Source: Anastrepha obliqua (lineage: Eukaryota > Arthropoda > Insecta > Diptera > Tephritidae). Taken from it: DNA of 64,000 nt. The stretch covers positions 40,770,001-40,834,000 of the forward strand of contig NC_072895.1 of assembly GCF_027943255.1 (NCBI RefSeq), written 5' to 3'. A model generated the notes under the pieces. The model was not told the DNA's origin, searched no databases, and saw only the letters and a program-made list of their open reading frames with translations. The stretch's first letter is position 1, and each line of letters begins with the position of its first letter. The position numbers were made by a program, and so were the translations under genes. Positions 21,905-32,542 of this stretch are shown here, piece after piece.

Positions 21905-24900
21905 CTTTTATTCAATAATGTTGAAAATATTGCAGAAAACTGAAAATATGGTACACACTTTTTAAATATCTGTCTTAAGTGTGTAGGAAGGATGTGCTAT
22001 GGTAGAGAATTTTGCGGAGGTACAGTGGTTCATCGTTAAGGTGCTTAGTGGTTTACATCATCAACATCATCGTCGCAAAATCAGCACTAATGGGTGCTTA
22101 AAAATAGATACATATATCTTAGTATTAAATAAATAAAATATAAGAAAGATTTACAGTTTGTAAAGGGTTTCATAAAGAAGCCACCATTGAATAGCATTGC
22201 CATTTATTTATGAAGAACGATGCCCTATATTTATTAGCATCCTTGCAAGGTATTAATGCACAAAAATAAAAATCTGCTCCACTATTATGCAAATTTTCCA
22301 CCCATTTTCTCACCCTAATATGAGTACAATTTTTATTAATGAAAAGGTAACATGTTCGGCATGCCATTTATCTTGGACCTTTGGTTGGATCCGGAAAATC
22401 CAACTCCACAGTGGTGTACATATAGAGAATACACAAAGAATGAAAGAGGCCAAGGCTGCGCTGACCTAATTGCAAGATGACCCTGGCATGGAAACGGCTA
22501 ATAATTTAGCTCGGTCTTTATAAAAACATTATTTCTATACATTTTCAGTCAATATCACAATAGATAGAGCGCCATAAATAGAATTATTAATAAGTAGAAC
22601 CGAAATAAAAGTTTATCCAATATAACATTAAATATTAAGCATAAAATTCTATATTTTGGTGACAAAGAAGACAACTTCACAAACACATACAGGCACACAA
22701 AATATTGGTGATAGTGCTAATCTTCCTGCCTACTAACTATTGCGACGCATTGCACTGCATGTTCTTTAGTAAATCACCAGCCATTGACTGATTAGGAACG
22801 AGATGTACAAAATCAATATATCATCTATACGTACATTAGTTTAAACTATGTTATGTGCATATTCGTTATAAATACTCTGCAATTTGTATAAAGATGTTAT
22901 AAGTTTTTCGTTTAAAATTAGTTCTATCAATTTTCAGAGTTATTCACTTTTTACGACTTTTCACGGATTTACTTTTCCCCTCTCGAAAAAAAGCCAATCA
23001 CACATCAAACACACGCACAAGTACGCAACTCCTCATTCTTTTCACGAATTATTTCTTTTGCTTTCTGCTCGCTTTGTGTTCGATGTTTATGCGTTCTTTC
23101 GTGTTATTTCCTTCTGCATTGTCAAATTCTTCTTTCATCTTCTTCAACTTCTGGTGTTTTTCTTCTGTTCTACGCTTTGACTACACATTCGTTGGGTTTA
23201 TACCTAACACCAACAACAAACAATCCAAACACATACATACACACTTCCATGCAAGTGAAATTCGTAGGGAAAAATGCGATGTAAAATTGATGAACAATGG
23301 AGCTGCAAGGTAGCTGACCATCGAGCCTTCCTGTAAAACAACTGGAAAAGATTTCCGAATATACATATGTACGTTGTGGTAAAGTGACCTCACTCTTCAA
23401 TAAATTTTACGCAAAAATTAAAACGATTGTGGTCCCACGCATTGCGCTGTCACTGTTTGTTTTTCTGCAATTTTTCATCATTTCATTCACCTTGGCACGA
23501 CACTAAACGCACAGCTGATTTTTTGTTCACTTCCCCACGGAACACGTTGGCGACACTCCTTCACTTGTCCTTTAAAAGCCAAAATCGAATTTTTAGATAA
23601 TATTTTTAAGTTATTTTTTATTTTTGTCCTTTCCAGAGAAATCACAACTTTAACGTCGACTGTCGATTATCGCAACAAGAACGGCACAGTGTTGCCAGTG
23701 ACCTTTGCAATGTTTATCGAAATTGTATTTTTATCGAATGGCGCCAGATGTGCACCTTGATGCGATTGCGAATATGATTGAACATTTTTGATATTTCTGC
23801 TTTGTAATTTAATATTGTTTTAGTTAGTGTTGCCAGACACCTTAAAAAAAGACTTCGTCTGCAGAATTTTACACAGACGTTGTCTAGAAGGGTGTTTTGT
23901 TAATTTGTAGAATTTTTGAGTAGTCTACATTTTGAGACATTTTCTAACTGTCAGATCTATTCATTCGAGCAACAACAACATTTTTAAAATAAGAACTGTC
24001 ATTGGAAAAATAATAGAAGAATGGAATGCATGACAAATAGATGACCCACAACCCAACAACAACTTTTCATTATTCCGTTTTACTGACATTTCCAAAGCAA
24101 AGCGAATTGAGTACCTTAGGTGGCGCCATTAAAAAACAGTTACTTTATTTTTCGCGATTTTGACAAGCCAGGCGTCAGCTCCCTTCGAAATACAAAGCAA
24201 ACGAACAAAACAAACAAAAATAGGAGAAATTACATGTTTGTGAAAATTCAGAGAATGACTTGGTAGTATTTTGATTTGTAAGAATTAAACTAATATAACG
24301 AAGTGCCGCGTGTTTAATTGTGAAAGCACAAATTAATAAAAAAGCCTCCAAATGCAGTTTGTTTGCGTTTTTGCGCGGAAGACGCCGTGTCAAGAAAGTA
24401 TGTGAGTGGGTGTATAATTTCTTGTGTTTGGTTGTTTCCATTGCTTTCGTCTACTCTTTCTTTTCACAAACAAGTAATTCCTCTTTCTTTTGTTAGTTTA
24501 TTCATGGACTCTTACGACACAGCGAATTCGGATAACAAGAAAAGATAAAATGATTTCCATAAAAACCAAGTACTACTTGTAATATAAATTACATAATAAA
24601 TTCTAAATTTACTGGACTAATCTGTCAAAATAGTTATTTATATTTATACTAATCCAATCAATATCCAAATATAATTATTCTAATATTTAGACCTTTTGCA
24701 CTAAAATACTGTAATTTATTAAAGATAGAAACCAACCTGGTTTACGCCGGGCTGAACTCAAATCATGTAATGATTTAAAAGTCGAACAAACTTAATTTTT
24801 GAACAGCTACACTCAAAATTATATCTTAATCCAGCATCGAGATCGCAAGCAAACTTTTTTGTCGACATAAACTCTCAAAAAAAAAAAAAAAAAAAAAAAA
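21905..24900 (-). other. RanBPM upstream region: 5' UTR and probable promoter, no protein genes
   Basis: No coding exon is recognisable. The open frames at 22884-23400 are overlapping chance frames in T-rich DNA. Around 23640-23760 there are several TATCG(A/T)-type sites (23664, 23715 and 23732 areas) resembling DRE-like core promoter motifs, next to a GTGTTGCCAG motif at 23690 that recurs at 23827. This makes about 23.6-23.8 kb a plausible promoter zone for RanBPM with a 5' UTR intron, which is inference. A 140-base repeat lies at 23966-24100. Confidence 0.35.
23966..24102 (+). repeat. Dispersed repeat C, copy 1
   Basis: CGAGCAACAACAACATTT, GAAGAATGGAATG, ATGACAAATAGAT and TTCCGTTTTACTGACATTTCC occur here and, in the same order and orientation, at 52481-52620. 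No coding capacity. Class unknown. Confidence 0.6.
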
Positions 24901-24920
24901 AACACTACTTACTACTACTT

Positions 24921-24955
24921 ACCGAGACTCTATCATCCTTGGTATCTGACGACAT
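24921..24955 (-). CDS. Possible first coding exon, unknown gene
   Basis: On the minus strand an ATG at 24955-24953 opens MSSDTKDDRVS and runs straight into a strong donor (TCG|GTAAGTAG). The bases before the ATG (TTCGATAGCAG) could also be a splice acceptor. Length and context fit a short first coding exon, but no second exon could be assigned and the peptide is not recognised. Its phase (0) does not fit RanBPM exon 2, so it is not an alternative RanBPM start. Chance occurrence is quite possible. Confidence 0.3.
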
Positions 24956-25079
24956 CTGCTATCGAACTTCCCAAGCATACTTTGTGTCCAATCCAGTGGA
25001 ATATAAAAATGAGATGGTCGCCGATTTGTAAGTGTCAGCGCAACAGTGATGGTCAACGATAACATGGCACCCTCCTCAT

Positions 25080-25990
25080 TTTCATCGTCTCCTTTGAATG
25101 AGCACCATTAGAAACTATATTTAGTTTGAAAGCAATACTTACTTGAATCGTTTATTAATAAATCCAGTACATTTCGGAAGCACAATCCATTTAAAAGTTT
25201 TCTTTTCCACTTGTAATCGGCATGTCAACATAGATGGAAGAAATGTCTGGCAACACCAGAAAAGTTTTGCGTCGATTCTGCAATGACTGCTAGAAAGGAG
25301 TGTTCACAGTATGATGTAAATGTCTGTAAAATGTTTACATCTGTAAACAAACTGTGAACACCCCAGATGTTTGAATCTTTTGCATTTGTCTAATGCCCAG
25401 GTTACACTTGCTTTAAGGTGACCCAATATTCTGCTTGTTAGAATCATTTGAATCATCGGTTATGACGTAAGTTATAACGTAAGCTACATCTTCATTGTTA
25501 ATTTAATTTTTTAAAATACTGTTGTCAAAGACACAAAGCCTCGCCCATTGAAAGTGCTGCAATAAATAAAAAAATAAAAAAATAAATAAATAAAAAAAGT
25601 TGTAAGAAAATGTTTATATATAATATAACATTTTTTTTTGTAAATTGTCATATTTTTTATTTATATTAATGCATGTAGTTGAACTTCATGACTTTTGTCT
25701 ATTTATATGAATGAAATAGTTCACTACTCGTATTTTTATGAATTATATCAATCGATCAGAATTTGTGTAAGGCGAAGCACGAAAAAGCTATCAGGTCTGA
25801 TGAAAGTATTTTTTTATACATATGATTTCGAGACATACATATATTTTAGTAATTTACAGTATATGCGTAAGGCAATAACGAGGTAATAATAAAAATTAAA
25901 CTAAATATGAAAATGCAAAATGAAAAATTGGCTGAAAAAAATAGAATGAAGCAATAGGTTCAAATGCATATATATATATATATATATATA
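25080..25990. other. AT-rich sequence with a short palindromic stem
   Basis: GTGTTCACAGT (25301-25311) is the exact inverse of ACTGTGAACAC (25351-25361), with further pairing between ATGTAAAT and GTTTACATC inside. This may be a small foldback element. No gene is recognised in the rest, and the (TA)n run at 25970-25993 belongs to the SINE tail that follows. Confidence 0.45.
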
Positions 25991-25992
25991 TA

Positions 25993-26304
25993 TAATTGGC
26001 GCGTACACCATTTTTTGAGTATTTGGCCAAGCTCCTCCTCGTATTTGCGGCGTGCGTCTTGATGTTTTTCCACAAATGGAGGGACCTACCGTTTCAAGCC
26101 AACTCCGAACGGCAGATATTTTTATGAGGAGCTTTTTCATGGCGGAAATACATTCGGAGGTTTGCCATTGCCTGCCGAGGGGCGACCGCTATTAGAAAAA
26201 TGTTTTTCTTAATTTTGGTGTTTCACCGAGATTCGAACCTACGTTCTCTCTGTGAATTCCGAATGGTAATCACGCACCAAGCCATTCGGATACGACGGCC
26301 GCCT
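25993..26304 (-). mobile_element. SINE family A copy 4, full length
   Basis: Antisense copy from (TA)n-AATTGGCGCGTACACC to CATTCGGATACGACGGCCGCC. On the minus strand it begins with a tRNA-like head (A box CGTATCCGAATGG, B box GGTTCGAATCT) and ends GCGCCAATT(AT)n. About 310 bp, no protein; transcription by RNA polymerase III from the internal boxes is the expected mode for such SINEs. Confidence 0.9.
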
Positions 26305-26439
26305 AGTCTTATTTTTTTACGATTCTATGATCATTTGGCTGTAGTGCTTTTCAGTTCATCCTCTAGACAGATGCTGCAAAATGGATTTTAAGTGTTGCCA
26401 AATCTCTCAGCGTTGATATCATGCTCGTATGTTCGGAAA

Positions 26440-26770
26440 GGACACTCACAAAATTCGAGAACTGCGGATTTGTTACGTTACAAGTTTTCTTGAGCGATTC
26501 GGATCCACATGTGGGCAGGAGAGTGTTGCGACTTTGAAGTTTGTGTACGTGCCCAGCGCTCGATGAATCGGCCCGAAGCCCATCTCTACAGGTGCAGACC
26601 CCAAGATGGTCAGGTTCAAGGACATTCCAATACTTTAATATAGCGAGAAGACCCCCTCACAGATCCTCTGGCCAGTTAGCACTCAGCAGTTCTATACATG
26701 TTGTACCTGTAACCAGGTACTCTCATCCGGTACTCTCATCCGGGGTGCTAATTGTCGCTTGGCTGTCAGA
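26440..26770 (-). mobile_element. LINE relic, RNase H-region fragment
   Basis: The minus strand contains residues like LEPDHLGVCTCRDGLRADSS, resembling the WVPGH.G..GN..ADE.A block of LINE RNase H with substitutions. The nucleotide sequence is related, inverted, to 7430-7590. Poorly preserved. Confidence 0.4.
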
Positions 26771-26791
26771 TTGAGTTTTACTTCTGTTATA

Positions 26792-28110
26792 ACAGGTGGC
26801 GCTAAAGTAATCCTCCTATCAGAAAATGCTATAATATAAATTTTGCGATTGGCCCCTAATGTCAGTTCTGTTTTGACATTTGTGTAGTAAACACATGCGA
26901 AATGCACGTTAATAAACAATGTTACGCTACACTGCTCCAGAACGCGGAATATTGCTGATTATTTATTTGACCAATAATCGGTCGGTGACTTTGGCACAAC
27001 GTGAATTTCGTCGCAGGTTTCCTCGCCGTCCAACGCCTACTGGTGAAACACTGCGACGTTTAGCCGCTCGCCTCGAAGAGACTGGCACAACACGAGATGC
27101 TGCTAGGCGTGGCAGACCCCGGAGTAGCCGTTCTGCAGAGAATATTGCTGCTGTAGCCGAGGATGTCATGGAAGCGCCGTCGACATCGACCAGACGACGT
27201 GCCGCGCAAATGGGTATCAGTCGACGGCCTTTACGGCGAATTTTGGTACAATATTTGAAGATGTTTCCGTACAAAGTCCAGACGGTGCATGAGCTGTTAG
27301 CTGCTGACCGCCAATCGCGTCTAACATACGCTCAAGCCATCCTTAATCACCACCAAGAGGAAGATGATTTTTCATCAAAAATAATCATGAGTGATGAGGC
27401 TCATTTCCATCTTGGCGGTTACGTAAATAAGCAAAATTTACTCTTCTGGGGCACTGAAAATCCGCGTGTAACCCACGAAGAGCCATTACACCCGCTCAAA
27501 GTCACTGTATGGTGTGCTGTTTTCCCTGGAGGAGTCATCGGACCTTTTTCCTTCGAAGACGTCGCGGGCCAAACGGTTACTGTGAATGGTGAGCGCTACA
27601 GAGCAATGATTAACGAGTTCTTATTGCCGCAACTTAATGAATTGGGATTGGAAAACACGTGGTTCCAACAGGACGGTGCAACGGCACACACTGCACGTGC
27701 CACAACCGATATGCTGAAGGATGCATTTCCCAGGCGCCTAATCTCCCGTTTTGACGATTTGCACTGGCCAGCAAGATCGCCTGATTTGACCGCTCCAGAC
27801 TTCTTTTTGTGGGGCTTTTTGAAGTCGCGGGTTTATGTCCACAAGCCTCAGACTCTTGCAGCTCTTAAAGACAATATCCTTTAAGAATGTGAGGACCTAT
27901 CGCCGGAAGTTTTGGCCAAAGTGATGGAAAATGCCATAAAAAGGGCTCAAATGGCAATCAACTGCGGCGGCGGCCATTTACATGACATCATATTCTCGAC
28001 TTGATGTAAAAAAAATTAAAAGACTAAATAAAAATAATCCACAAGAAGTTTTTCATTTTTTTTTAAATTACAGCCAAAAAACATCGCAGGGTTACTTTTG
28101 CGCCACCTTG
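26792..28110 (+). mobile_element. IS630-Tc1-mariner transposon, nearly intact, 1.32 kb
   Basis: Flanked by TA (26790-26791; 28111-28112). Inverted termini are ACAGGTGGCGCTAAAGTAAT on the left against CAAGGTGGCGCAAAAGTAAC as read inward from the right. It encloses one transposase gene (26919-28004). The element is structurally complete, so it inserted relatively recently. Its first 15 or so terminal bases match the MITE at 32543-33288. Confidence 0.9.
26919..28004 (+). pseudogene. Transposase, IS630-Tc1-mariner superfamily, one nonsense codon
   Basis: ATG at 26919 opens 321 codons to TAA at 27882-27884. The same frame then continues 40 more codons (ECEDLSPEVLAKVMENAIKR to HDIIFST) to TGA at 28004, so this is a full-length gene with a single premature stop. 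N-terminal helix-turn-helix DNA-binding residues occupy about 1-110 (RGRPRSSRSAENIAAVAEDV linker). The catalytic blocks are IIMSDEAHFHLGGYVNKQN (first Asp), WFQQDGATAHTA (second Asp) and RSPDLTAPDFFLWG (third acidic residue, Asp). I count 36 residues between the second and third Asp, unlike classical mariner DD34D. It would cut and paste the element at TA sites. The missing 40 residues would probably cripple it. Confidence 0.9.
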
Positions 28111-28229
28111 TAGTAATTATACAAGTAAATGTGACTGTAAATGTGGGTAAAAGTGACTGCTGGACTAGTAGTAGTCTCTGGGGAGTTAGGTAAGTGGTAG
28201 CTGCAGGTTCAAAGATTCCTTATTTTATA

Positions 28230-29542
28230 CAGGGTGGCTGATGAATTTTGCTACATTAAGAAACTCAAATAACTTTTTTTTTAGTGTATGGAATTCATTT
28301 ATTTTTTTTTCAAGTTGAAGGTCATTAAATTTTATTAAATGTAGCTTAACTAGTTTTAAAAATAATTGAATTTAAATGCCCCCCATGCTCGTTGACACAA
28401 GTGCGGCATCTTAGTAAAAAGTTGTTCATTGCTGCTTTGAGAGTTGCGACAGGAATAGCCGCAATTGTTGCCCGAATGGATTGTTTTAGTTCATCCAAAT
28501 TTGTTGGCTTTGTTTTATAAACTTCTTGTTTACATAAACCCCACAAGAAAAAGTCAGGTGCAGTAAGGTCAGGCGACCTGGGGGGCCAACGAAATTCGGA
28601 GTTTCTTGAAATCAGTTTATTGGGAAATTTTCGTCGCAACTCTGCCATAACAGTCTGGGCTATGCGAGACGTTGCCCCATCTTGTTGAAACCACACAGAG
28701 TTGAAAGGAATTCTCTTTCGGCGTAGTTCTGGATAGAAAAATTCTTTCAGCATTTTCAAATAACGGTCTCCAGTAACCGTAACGGTGTGACCATTTTCTT
28801 CAAAAAAATAAGGCCCGACAATACAGCGTGAAGAAACCGCACACCACACTGTCACGCGAAGAGGATGCAATTCCGTCTCGTGGAGTATCTGTGGGTTAGA
28901 AGTACTCCATATTCGACAATTTTGTTTGTTCACATTGCCGTTTAAATCGAAATGGGCCTCATCAGACATGAAAAGGCAGTTTAACATGTTTTGGTCTTCT
29001 TCCACCATTTGCAGGATCTTCTGGTAAAATTCCAAGCGAATCGGCAAGTCTGCTGCAGTCAGTTTGTTAACCATTTGAATTTTGTAGGGAAATAAGTCTA
29101 AATCTTTGTGTATTATTGTTTGCTACGACTGTCGGCTGATACCAAGTTGAGCAGATAAGCTTCTTGTTGAAACCCTTGGATTGCTTTGTATAGCTGCAGC
29201 TACAGCAGCGATCGTTTCCTCCGTCCGAACTGGTGGGTTTCGATGGTAAGGCCTTCTTGCGACTGTTCCTTGCTCAGCAAAATTATTCACCAGTCTCATT
29301 ATGGTCCATCTGCTCGGGGGATCGCCGCCAAACATCCGCCTGTACTCTCTCTGTACCAAAACTACGGACTCCAGTGCGTGATAGCGGCGGACTATCCAAA
29401 TTCTTGTTTGCGTGTCCCAGTTATCCATTTTAATAAATTTTAAAGATCAATCTCCAAATTAAAACAAAAATGGAACAGATAACTTAAAAAGAAAAAAAGT
29501 TATTCAATTTTTTTTTGGTAGCGGCTTTCATCAGCCACCCTG
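28230..29542 (-). mobile_element. IS630-Tc1-mariner transposon, second family, 1.31 kb
   Basis: Flanked by TA at 28228-28229 and 29543-29544. Inverted termini are CAGGGTGGCTGATGAA on the left and its exact inverse TTCATCAGCCACCCTG on the right (16 bp). It encloses one transposase frame on the minus strand. It lies only about 120 bp from the related element at 26792-28110 but has different termini, so it is a separate family. Confidence 0.92.
28346..29428 (-). pseudogene. Transposase of second family, one in-frame amber stop
   Basis: ATG at 29428-29426 starts MDNWDTQTRIWIVRRYHALE and the frame runs to 28346 as 360 codons plus stop, interrupted only by TAG at 29125-29123 (ISRQS*QTIIHKD). No frameshift. 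Domains are an N-terminal helix-turn-helix (about 1-100), then MSDEAHFDLNGNVNKQN (first Asp), WFQQDGATSRIAQ (second Asp; Arg replaces the usual His) and RSPDLTAPDFFLWG (third Asp), with 36 residues between the last two by my count. It is clearly related to the protein at 26919-28004, with the same length, spacing and VNKQN block, though the sequences differ at many positions. Confidence 0.9.
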
Positions 29543-29939
29543 TATATGATCGCTTTTTCTTTTCCAAAGCTTTTTCTGTCTATCTTAAATAGGTTACGCT
29601 TGCGTGATACTCCAAAAACTATATGGAGCCATGTCAGCTTAAGAACCACTTCCATCGCAACTACAGAGCAGGTAGGTATTACGCTTCTTTTCCCCAATTG
29701 AGGTGGTTTTGGGATTCGATTCCGAACCCCCACCATGCAAACATGCAAAAAGAGGCCCACTCCCAGATGTTATCTAAGGCATGCGTTCAGACCTCGTTCA
29801 GGCTCAAAGACGGAAATTATCTCAACCGCACTTATACATTCAACCCAATGGCGTTGGGTTTGGAATGTATTCCAAAGTTTGAAGATAGCCCTTTGCTGAA
29901 GGTGATTTATACACAACAGTTATTTTTTAGTGCAGAACT

Positions 29940-30440
29940 TTGACGCCAAAGATGTCTCGTAGTACTCTTCCTTCAAAGATAAGCAGTTTTTATTTATCCC
30001 CATCTCTGAAGGACCAGGTTTCACTACCATATAGCAAGGTTCGAATAATAATTGAGCGGTACAGAGACTTCTTCGTTCTCTTGTCTAGAAGGCGCCTCCC
30101 TAACTGATTGCACAAAGAGTAATATCAGCGGTTCGCCATTAGGATTCTGTGAGCAATTCCTGCAGAAATTTTGTTGATTAATGGTTATTCCTAGGTACTT
30201 AAATTCCTTCCCTACTTCAAAACTATAATCACCGATTTTGAGTATTTGAACCACATTGTGTTTGACTTAGTCCGAAGAAGTTGAACAAAGCGCTTTAGTT
30301 TTGGCTTCATTTATTTCTAAGCCCATGTTTTTTGCTGCTCTTTCTATACTTTCGAAGGCTTCTTTTATATTAGGCAGCGTTGATGCAATAATGTCTATGT
30401 CGTCCGCGTAAGCCAGTTGCTCTTTTTAAATAAAGCAGTA
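29940..30440 (-). pseudogene. RTE-like LINE reverse-transcriptase fragment
   Basis: The minus strand reads YADDIDIIASTLPNIKEAFE, then MGLEINEAKTKAL, GKEFKYLGITI and TLLYGSETWSFRDGD in partly shifted frames. YADD is the reverse-transcriptase active site, and the INE.KTK, F.YLG and LLYG.E.W blocks follow in the RTE/BovB-type order. Truncated and frameshifted. Confidence 0.8.
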
Positions 30441-31112
30441 TTCCCGATAAGCCATACTTAGTGTTCGCTATATCATTTAGGTTTACTAAAAATATTATTC
30501 CTGACACCGGACTTCAACACAGTGGAATACAAAAGTAATCATCACAATTTTCTTAATTATCTACATAATATCTTTTGCCGCATCTACGAAAAACACCACC
30601 CTCCGGAAATCTCACTGTACATCAAGTCGTGGTTAGAACACCAACATTAGTAGATATGCCTTACATTTTCAGAGAGAGCAAATTACGTTATCGTTTCCGT
30701 TACCGTCACGACTAAATCTGACTAAATTCCGGTACTGAGGAGAAGTCCATGCCTCTCCACAAAACATTTAGCAATTCTTGGTAGTAAAAGTTTTTCACAA
30801 TGCACGTGAAATGAGATCCTTGTGCCGACTTTGCAGTGTAAGAGTATGTAGCGCGTTCCGAACTTCATCAGAAGAAGTAGCGCTTGTAATATCTAGGCTT
30901 TGCACAATAGACATTTTGACGAGGGCTGAATCCTCAAAAAGTAAGATGAGCCGTCAAGCAGTGAAGGAGAGTTGTTGGCAGAAATAGCAAAGCCAGTGGA
31001 GCAATTCAGAGAACGGACGTTTGGCATAGCGCTTGATTCCTTCCATACCAAGTTGGCTAAACAGACGATATGAGAGGGCACGGTTGCTTCACACGGCTGG
31101 TGTTTCTTGCAC

Positions 31113-31167
31113 GGAAATTTTAATGGTAGTCACGCACTAATCTGTTCGTCTACGACGGCCGCCTAAA
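31113..31167 (-). mobile_element. SINE family A, head fragment
   Basis: AATGGTAGTCACGCACTAAT followed by CTACGACGGCCGCC. Only the tRNA-like head remains, in antisense. Confidence 0.65.
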
Positions 31168-31249
31168 AAAATCAGCTATTCAATAATGTATATCTTGTCA
31201 TGATTTCGTAGTTGTGCTGAGCTTTTATGCGTCATTTACTCAGAATATA

Positions 31250-32540
31250 CGAGGGGTGCCTTTTATATGTCGGGATTTGGCAACCCTGGTGTTGCAATCT
31301 GGCACCTGACAGCTGTATAGCAAAGTTTGACATTTTTTGGCTTTTACGTACTCAGAACGTTTTGAAATACCAGCGCTATTTGTGTTGTTTACAGTAATCT
31401 AAAAGATTCATCTCGGTCCAAAAATGGAATTAAATCGTGAACATTTTCGTGTGATTATTTTTTACAACTTTCGACGTGGATTAACTCAGCAACATTGCAT
31501 GGATGAACTTAATTCATTTTTTGGCGATGAAGCTCCATCAAGGACCAGTGTTTATCGATGGTGTGGTGAATTCAATCGTGGTCGTAGTTCACTCCAAGAC
31601 GATTTTCGTGAAGGTTTCCAAAATCAGTTGTTGTTCCGAAAACCATTGATGCTGTGCGCGAACTGATGTTGCAAGATCGTCATGTGACCTATCGTGAGAT
31701 TGAGACAATCTTAGGCATTAGTGGGACCAGCATACATTCAATATTGCATAAACATTTGACTGTCAAAAAAATTTGTTCGCGTTGGATCCCACACAATTTG
31801 TCAATCGCTCAAAAAAAGGCTCGTGTCGATTGGTCGAAGGAAATGCTCAAAAAATACGATCGCGGGGCTTCGAAACACGTCTATGACATCGTGACAGATG
31901 ATGAATCGTGGATTTACGCGTATGAGCCCGAAAGTAAACAGCAGTCGACTGTATGGGTGCTTCAAGATGAGCCAAATCCAAAAAAAGTTGTTATCGCACG
32001 AAGCACTTCCAAGCAAATGGTCGCCTGTTTTTTCGGAAAAACTGGACATGTCGCAACTGTACCACTAGAACAACGCAGAACAGTAAATTCTGAGTGGTAC
32101 ACAACCATTTGTTTGCCAGTTGTCTTCCAAGAAATTAGGAAAACCAATCGCCAAAGACGGATCACTCTTCACCAGGACAATGCGAGCTCTCACACATCGG
32201 CTCAAACAACTGCATTTTTGAGCACCCAAAACATCGAATTAATGGGTCATCGGCCGTACAGTCCTGACCTGGCACCGAATGAGTTCTTTTTATTCCCGTA
32301 CGTAAAAAACAAACTGAGAGGTCAACGTTTTTCGACACCTGAAGAAGCGGTTGCGGCATTCAGAATGCATGTTTTGGAGGTACCTCATTCAGAGTGGCAA
32401 AAGTGATTCGACAATTGGTTCAAGCGCATGCAAAAGTGTATAGATCTTCATGGAGAATATTTTGAAAATCAATAAAGTGATTTTCGATGATTAAAATTTG
32501 TTTTTGTTTTCTAATCCCGACATATAAAAGGCACCCCTCG
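31250..32540 (+). mobile_element. mariner (DD34D) element, complete ends, 1.29 kb
   Basis: Flanked by TA (31248-31249; 32541-32542) with inverted termini CGAGGGGTGCCTTTTATATG (left) and CATATAAAAGGCACCCCTCG (right), perfect over 20 bp and continuing into the TCGGGAT/ATCCCGA block. Carries one transposase gene with two lesions. The right-hand TA is also the start of the MITE at 32543. Confidence 0.95.
31424..32475 (+). pseudogene. mariner transposase, frameshift plus late stop
   Basis: Starts MELNREHFRVIIFYNFRRGL. A one-base loss near 31615-31622 shifts the frame (the second frame picks up at RELMLQDRHVTYREIE), and TGA at 32404-32406 replaces a Cys codon before the last 22 codons (FDNWFKRMQK...) and the natural TAA at 32475. 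All three catalytic Asp remain: IVTDDESWIY, HQDNASSHTS and YSPDLAPNEFFLF. Spacing of the last two is the classical DD34D type. It resembles the mellifera-type mariner subfamily from memory. N-terminal helix-turn-helix and the DNA-binding FF-x-D-x-AP-S-RTSVYRW block are present. Confidence 0.93.
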
Positions 32541-32542
32541 TA

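Noticed and set aside
21241..21918. Long open frames of 96-195 codons on both strands overlapping RanBPM exon 1
   Set aside because: They are shifted or antisense readings of the triplet-rich, low-complexity RanBPM exon and show only His, Ser, Val or Asn runs.
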